Position numbers and translations under genes: made by a program. Below are positions 4,655-6,757 of a stretch of DNA of 6,757 nt, in pieces. The stretch comes from a bacterium. Its GTDB lineage: Bacteria; UBA9089; JASEGY01. Location: assembly GCA_030019105.1 (NCBI GenBank), contig JASEGY010000010.1, forward strand, positions 1,603 to 8,359, written 5' to 3'. Position 1 is the first letter of the stretch. Every line of letters begins with the position of its first letter. The notes under the pieces are model-generated. The model did no database searches, had not been told where the DNA came from, and worked only from the letters and a program-made list of their open reading frames with translations.

Positions 4655-6594
4655 GTGCAATCAATAATTGCACCGGCCAACACCTTTTGCAATGTTTCGC
4701 CCAGCTCCTGGATTCTAAAGGGTTTGGGTATCACGCCCCTGAAACCGTATTTTTGGAACTCAGCCATTACCGGATCATTGGAATAGCCGCTGAAAACAAT
4801 GGCCTTAATTTCAGGATCCATCTCGAGAAGTTTGACCATAGCCTCTTTGCCGCCCATCCCGCCGGGAATAGTTAAATCCAATATCACGGCCTCAAAGGGC
4901 TGCCCGGATTTTTTGCCTTTTTTGTACATTTCAATCGCCTGGGCTCCATCCCGGGCAAAATCCACCTCATAACCAAGGTTCCGGATTAAAGCGCCAGTAG
5001 CTTCCAGGACATCCTCCTCATCATCCATCAGAAGTATTCTCCCTTCGCCTCTAAGCAACTTGCCTGATTCATCTTTCCTGATTTTCAAACTTTCTTTGGA
5101 AGCAGGCAAATAGATAGAAAAAGTCGTTCCAACCCCTAACTTAGATTCTGCCTCAATATATCCCTCGTGGTTTCTAATAATGGAAAAGACAGTAGCCAGC
5201 CCCAGACCGCTTCCTTTTTGTTTGGTAGTAAAATAGGGGTCAAATATCCTTTGGAGATATTTTTCCGGTATGCCAACCCCATGATCCTGGATGGAAATCT
5301 TGATATATTCACCTGCTTGCAGGGGTACGCTGCTCCGTGCCCCTACCGTTATCTTCTCTACCTTAACCTCTATTATCCCGCCCTCCGGCATAGCCTCCCT
5401 GGCATTGATGACTAAATTGCTGATGACCTGCCCGATCTGTCCCGGGTCACATTCGACCGGCCAGATATCATCCGTGATAGAAAACTGTGCCCCCACATTG
5501 GAACCGCTCAAGGCAAATTCGGCTGTTTCCATTAGCAATTCCGGGATAGCGGTAGTTTTCTTGATTGGCGCCCCGCCTTTGGCAAAGGTGAGTAATTGTT
5601 GAGTCAGGTCCTTGGCCCGAAGAGATGCCCTCTCGGCTTCGGTTAATTTTTTGAAAGCTTCATTTTCAGGTTTAGTATATATCTTGGCCAGAGAAATATT
5701 CCCCAAAATGGCTGTGAGGATATTGTTGAAATCGTGGGCCAGACCGCCGGCCAGGATACCAATGGCTTCCAGTCTTTGTATTTTGGCGTTCAGGATATTT
5801 TGTTCCATCCTCCGCTTTTCAGTGATGTCCTGGAAGACCAGGACCACACCAAGGATATTATCGTCTTTATCCCTAATAGGCGCCCCACTATCAGCCAGAA
5901 TCCGCTCTGTGCCGTCTCTGGCAATAATGACCGTATGGTTAGCCAGGCCAGCGATCCCACCGGTTTCAAGCACTTTTCCTACCGGATTTTCGCAGCGCCG
6001 GCGGGTTTGTTCGTTGATAATATGGAAGACCTCGGCCAGGGGCCGGCCAATGGCTTCTTCCCGGGGCCAGCCGGTTAGATTTTCAGCCACGGGATTGATT
6101 AGAACAATCTTGCCTTCGGTATCAGTCGCAATAACGCCATCCCCAATACTGTGCAGGGTTACATCCAGGCGTTCCCTTTCAGCCGCCAGCCATTGTTCGC
6201 TCTCTCTTAATTTCCGTTCCATCTTGTGCTTGTAAAGAGCCATTTCGATGTTAGTATATAATTCTCTTTCGTCAAAGGGCTTGAGGATATAGCCAAAGGG
6301 CTCTGTTATCTTTGCCCGCTCTAACGTCAGGTCATCAGCGTAAGCCGTAAGATAGACTACCGGAATATCTAAATTGGCCCGCACCTGGCCGGTAGCTTCT
6401 ATGCCGTTCATTTTACCTTTTAACACAATATCCATCAGGATTAAATCCGGCTGAGTCTCGGCTGCTTTTTTAATGGCTTCCTCTCCGGAAGAAGCCGTAG
6501 CCGGAACAGCGTACCCCAGCCTTTTTAAGGTGTTTTGTATGTCCCTGGTCACGATACCTTCATCTTCCACCACCATTATTTTTGCCTTAGCCAT
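4651..6594 (-). CDS. Hybrid sensor histidine kinase, REC-PAS-HisKA-HATPase-REC
   Basis: The protein is 647 residues from ATG 6594-6592; positions below use a numbering three residues longer. Domains in order: receiver 1 (about 7-125; acidic E13/D14, phospho-acceptor D58, T86, K108), a short coiled linker (126-147), a PAS sensor (148-263), HisKA with phospho-acceptor H290 in GGLAHDFNN, and a HATPase (about 385-500). The HATPase has the N box NLVINAREA (N400), DHGVGIP (440-446), FDPYFTTK and GSGLGLA. Receiver 2 follows (about 521-643; D527/D528, D576, S605, K627). No membrane segments are seen, so it is probably cytosolic. The N-terminal receiver suggests input from another kinase, and the PAS domain suggests binding of a small ligand or cofactor; neither signal can be named. 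Phosphate could pass from H290 to D576 and onward. No output DNA-binding domain or partner regulator is in the window. The stop codon comes from element copy B. Confidence 0.95.
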   Translation of the reverse strand: MAKAKIMVVEDEGIVTRDIQNTLKRLGYAVPATASSGEEAIKKAAETQPDLILMDIVLKGKMNGIEATGQVRANLDIPVVYLTAYADDLTLERAKITEPFGYILKPFDERELYTNIEMALYKHKMERKLRESEQWLAAERERLDVTLHSIGDGVIATDTEGKIVLINPVAENLTGWPREEAIGRPLAEVFHIINEQTRRRCENPVGKVLETGGIAGLANHTVIIARDGTERILADSGAPIRDKDDNILGVVLVFQDITEKRRMEQNILNAKIQRLEAIGILAGGLAHDFNNILTAILGNISLAKIYTKPENEAFKKLTEAERASLRAKDLTQQLLTFAKGGAPIKKTTAIPELLMETAEFALSGSNVGAQFSITDDIWPVECDPGQIGQVISNLVINAREAMPEGGIIEVKVEKITVGARSSVPLQAGEYIKISIQDHGVGIPEKYLQRIFDPYFTTKQKGSGLGLATVFSIIRNHEGYIEAESKLGVGTTFSIYLPASKESLKIRKDESGKLLRGEGRILLMDDEEDVLEATGALIRNLGYEVDFARDGAQAIEMYKKGKKSGQPFEAVILDLTIPGGMGGKEAMVKLLEMDPEIKAIVFSGYSNDPVMAEFQKYGFRGVIPKPFRIQELGETLQKVLAGAIIDCT

Positions 6595-6600
6595 TTTTAG

Positions 6601-6610
6601 CACCTCCTTA
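6601..6610 (-). promoter_or_regulatory. Shine-Dalgarno that decides the start of the hybrid kinase
   Basis: The minus strand reads TAAGGAGGTG, a near-perfect anti-SD complement, followed by CTAAAA and ATG 6594-6592. An in-frame GTG at 6603-6601 is the end of this site itself, so the ATG is the real start. Confidence 0.85.
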
Positions 6611-6635
6611 TTTTTTGTCAGTAGTCATTTGCAAA

Positions 6636-6725
6636 GGACCTAAGGGACATAAGGGACATAAGGGACATAAGAGACATAAGGGACCTAAGGGACATAAGGG
6701 ACCTAATGGACCCAAGGGGCTAATG
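6636..6725. repeat. 9-base tandem repeat GGACATAAG/GGACCTAAG
   Basis: Nine units run from 6636 to 6716, followed by a more degraded tenth (6717-6725). Most units are GGACATAAG or GGACCTAAG, with variation at the fifth base and decay toward the right end. The array lies directly upstream of the hybrid kinase, only about 25 bases from its Shine-Dalgarno. No consensus promoter was found within it. Confidence 0.9.
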
Positions 6726-6757
6726 CCTCCTGCCTCCTGACTCCTGACTCCTGCCTC
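6726..6757. repeat. 7-base tandem repeat CCTCCTG/ACTCCTG, running off the window
   Basis: Four full units and part of a fifth are visible, differing only at the first base (C or A). The array directly follows the 9-base array and is cut by the window edge, so its full length is unknown. An opposing arm beyond the edge would be expected if it is built like the other palindromes here. Confidence 0.85.

Noticed and set aside
5612..6235. Long plus-strand frame of about 207 codons inside the hybrid kinase
   Set aside because: It lies antisense to well-conserved PAS and HisKA coding sequence and has no recognisable domain; it is a composition shadow.
6636..6757. CRISPR array
   Set aside because: The units are contiguous 9-mers and 7-mers with no spacers, so this is a simple tandem repeat.

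Overview
The window carries five genes, all on the minus strand, so transcription runs from the right end to the left. In transcription order they are: a REC-PAS-HisKA-HATPase-REC hybrid histidine kinase (about 4651-6594), radA/sms (2922-4277), a CarD-type RNA polymerase-binding regulator (1708-2202), a membrane-anchored PIN/TRAM protein of the YacL type (518-1501) and the 5' part of ispD, which runs off the left edge (1-503). The order radA, carD, PIN/TRAM, ispD is a recognisable bacterial housekeeping neighbourhood. In Bacillus and its relatives disA sits between radA and the PIN/TRAM gene; no disA is present here. The organism is a bacterium using the MEP isoprenoid route, with moderate GC and strong Shine-Dalgarno sites. 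The repeat-stuffed intergenic regions and the kinase style resemble deltaproteobacterial or candidate-phylum genomes from sediment or groundwater metagenomes. The phylum cannot be fixed from this window.

Almost every intergenic gap holds its own repeat structure. 1543-1694 is a large imperfect palindrome built from a GTCTGGT-like word. 2203-2664 looks like a long leader for carD, with at least four sets of inverted repeats and a near-consensus sigma-70 promoter (TTGACT, 17 bases, TATAAT) at 2669-2697. 4319-4440 is another imperfect palindrome. 6636-6757 holds a 9-base tandem repeat followed by a 7-base tandem repeat.

The most striking structure is a pair of near-identical elements of about 200 bp at 2712-2925 and 4460-4654. 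Each has terminal inverted repeats (15 bp and perfect in the second copy), a GGTTCAA microsatellite at one end, and the first ~35 codons of what looks like a four-helix-bundle (23S rRNA intervening-sequence type) protein. Both copies carry the same one-base frameshift, which suggests that the broken form itself was copied. Each element abuts the 3' end of a gene (radA, and the hybrid kinase) and supplies that gene's TAA stop codon from its terminal repeat. The two copies are in direct orientation and flank radA.

Functionally, radA (recombination intermediate processing), CarD (promoter open-complex control), the PIN/TRAM protein (putative membrane-tethered RNase) and IspD (isoprenoid precursor synthesis) are core genes. 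The hybrid kinase is a separate signalling gene upstream. The ispD reading frame loses its match to the family over its last ~25 visible codons, which may mean an insertion or a frameshift at the window edge.
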